This document shows positions 6,987-7,507 of a DNA stretch of 7,507 nt, one piece after another (the stretch's first letter is position 1; each line of letters begins with the position of its first letter). The stretch is from JAHFOW01 sp964370795. Lineage in GTDB: Bacteria > Planctomycetota > Brocadiia > Brocadiales > Brocadiaceae. The stretch is from positions 1-7,507 of the forward strand of contig CAYJME010000168.1 of NCBI GenBank assembly GCA_964370795.1. The letters run 5' to 3'. The position numbers were made by a program, and so were the translations under genes. The notes beneath the pieces are model-generated. The model did not search any database and was not told the origin of the DNA. It saw only the letters and a program-made list of their open reading frames with translations.

Positions 6987-7055
6987 ATTTCGTCTCTCTT
7001 TCCGCAGCTAACAAAATTCAGCAGATTTTACCGCTTCATATCTATAACTTTCCCT

Positions 7056-7181
7056 CTAGAAATCAAATCCCTGTTTTTGGGCAAACTCTACAAATTTTTC
7101 AGCAAGGCCCTCTTGAAATGCTTTTAATTTTTTCGTAAGTTCCTTCAATGGTGTATTTTTGCATTTTACAAAACTTTCAAT
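7056..7181 (-). pseudogene. Possible gene remnant or tiny ORF in the gap upstream of the MNT gene
   Basis: An open frame of 41 codons, bounded by TAG at 7182-7184 and TAG at 7056-7058, has no ATG or GTG at its beginning; a TTG at 7146-7148 is the only fair start and lacks a ribosome site. The sequence looks protein-like: amphipathic and charged, with ELTKKLKAF and FVEFAQKQGFDF, the latter loosely recalling the end of Nif11-type leader domains. It may be the tail of a decayed gene left beside the cassette. An overlapping frame begins MQKYTIEGTYEKI and stops after 21 codons. Nothing else was seen in the 263-base gap. Confidence 0.25.
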
Positions 7182-7249
7182 CTATTTTCTTTAACCTTCA
7201 ATAAAAGAGATACTATTATTTTAAAATACTACAAATAACAGAATTATAT

Positions 7250-7507
7250 TTAAATATTAAACCACGGCGTTACCCACAGGTATTTTATGTGGAATACAAA
7301 TCTCAAAAATACCTTTATAGGCAGCGCCATCATAGACAGGAACAGAAATGACACCATGAAATATCTGATAAAGCCCAGTTTTTCTAACGCCACACTTTTC
7401 CTTGCCTTCATAAAACGATAGGGAATTGTTATGCCTATAAAATAGTAACCAATCACGACTGCACCACCGATAAAAAACCCTAATGGCGATTTTGAATTAA
7501 CTCCGAC
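7250..7507 (-). CDS. C-terminal part of a membrane protein, probably respiratory (5' end outside window)
   Basis: The frame is open from the window edge to a TAA at 7250, giving the last 85 residues of a protein that starts outside the window. A GTG at 7456 is not a likely start, because the frame continues upstream in hydrophobic, protein-like sequence (PLGFFIGGAVV). Two membrane helices are visible, about residues 8-29 and 46-71, joined by a basic loop (RFMKARKS) that should face the cytoplasm, and the protein ends in YLWVTPWFNI. The ending reminds me of membrane subunits associated with cytochrome b or multihaem cytochrome complexes, but I cannot name the family. It is transcribed toward the MNT gene and points to a respiratory locus shared with the octahaem cytochrome. 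Confidence 0.7.
   Translation of the reverse strand, partial: VGVNSKSPLGFFIGGAVVIGYYFIGITIPYRFMKARKSVALEKLGFIRYFMVSFLFLSMMALPIKVFLRFVFHIKYLWVTPWFNI

Noticed and set aside
1..7507. tRNA, rRNA, CRISPR array, integrase or IS transposase
   Set aside because: No cloverleaf-like segment, rRNA-like stretch, regularly spaced direct repeats, or recombinase/transposase motif was found on either strand.

Overview
The window suggests a respiratory, cytochrome-rich bacterium of moderate GC. A planctomycete of the anammox (Brocadiales) type is my best guess, from the very large membrane-anchored multihaem cytochrome c, the Tat-exported aldo/keto reductase and the overall base composition. No rRNA or other marker gene fixes the taxon, so this is inference. 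All credible genes lie on the minus strand, so transcription runs from high to low coordinates.

Right edge (7250-7507): the C-terminal 85 residues of a membrane protein with two hydrophobic helices, cut by the window end, probably part of a respiratory complex. A 263-base gap (6987-7249) follows, holding only a possible gene remnant at 7056-7181.

Middle (3650-6986): a compact three-gene unit. A minimal nucleotidyltransferase (MNT) overlaps a HEPN-domain protein by ATGA, the classic arrangement of an MNT/HEPN toxin-antitoxin pair. It is followed 38 bases later by an 837-residue protein that joins an SF2 helicase (Rad3/DinG-like motif layout) to a C-terminal PD-(D/E)xK nuclease. The helicase-nuclease gene is visibly more AT-rich than the cytochrome gene. 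I read this as a laterally acquired defence or conflict cassette, and it is the main candidate for a poorly described system. Two key positions are unusual: the arginine-finger position of helicase motif VI is histidine, and the HEPN protein shows no clear C-terminal Rx4-6H motif.

Left half (607-3450): an octahaem, membrane-anchored c-type cytochrome of 947 residues, with a long coiled coil, a three-haem N-terminal block and five successive Met-ligated cytochrome c domains. It presumably works in extracytoplasmic electron transfer, perhaps with the membrane protein at the right edge; if so, the cassette has been inserted between them.

Far left (4-575): an 18-bp perfect inverted repeat (524-575), probably a REP/MITE-like element, and then a Tat-signal aldo/keto reductase that loses homology and stops after 158 codons, at a GC-rich palindrome. 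No tRNA, rRNA, CRISPR array or convincing intrinsic terminator was seen.
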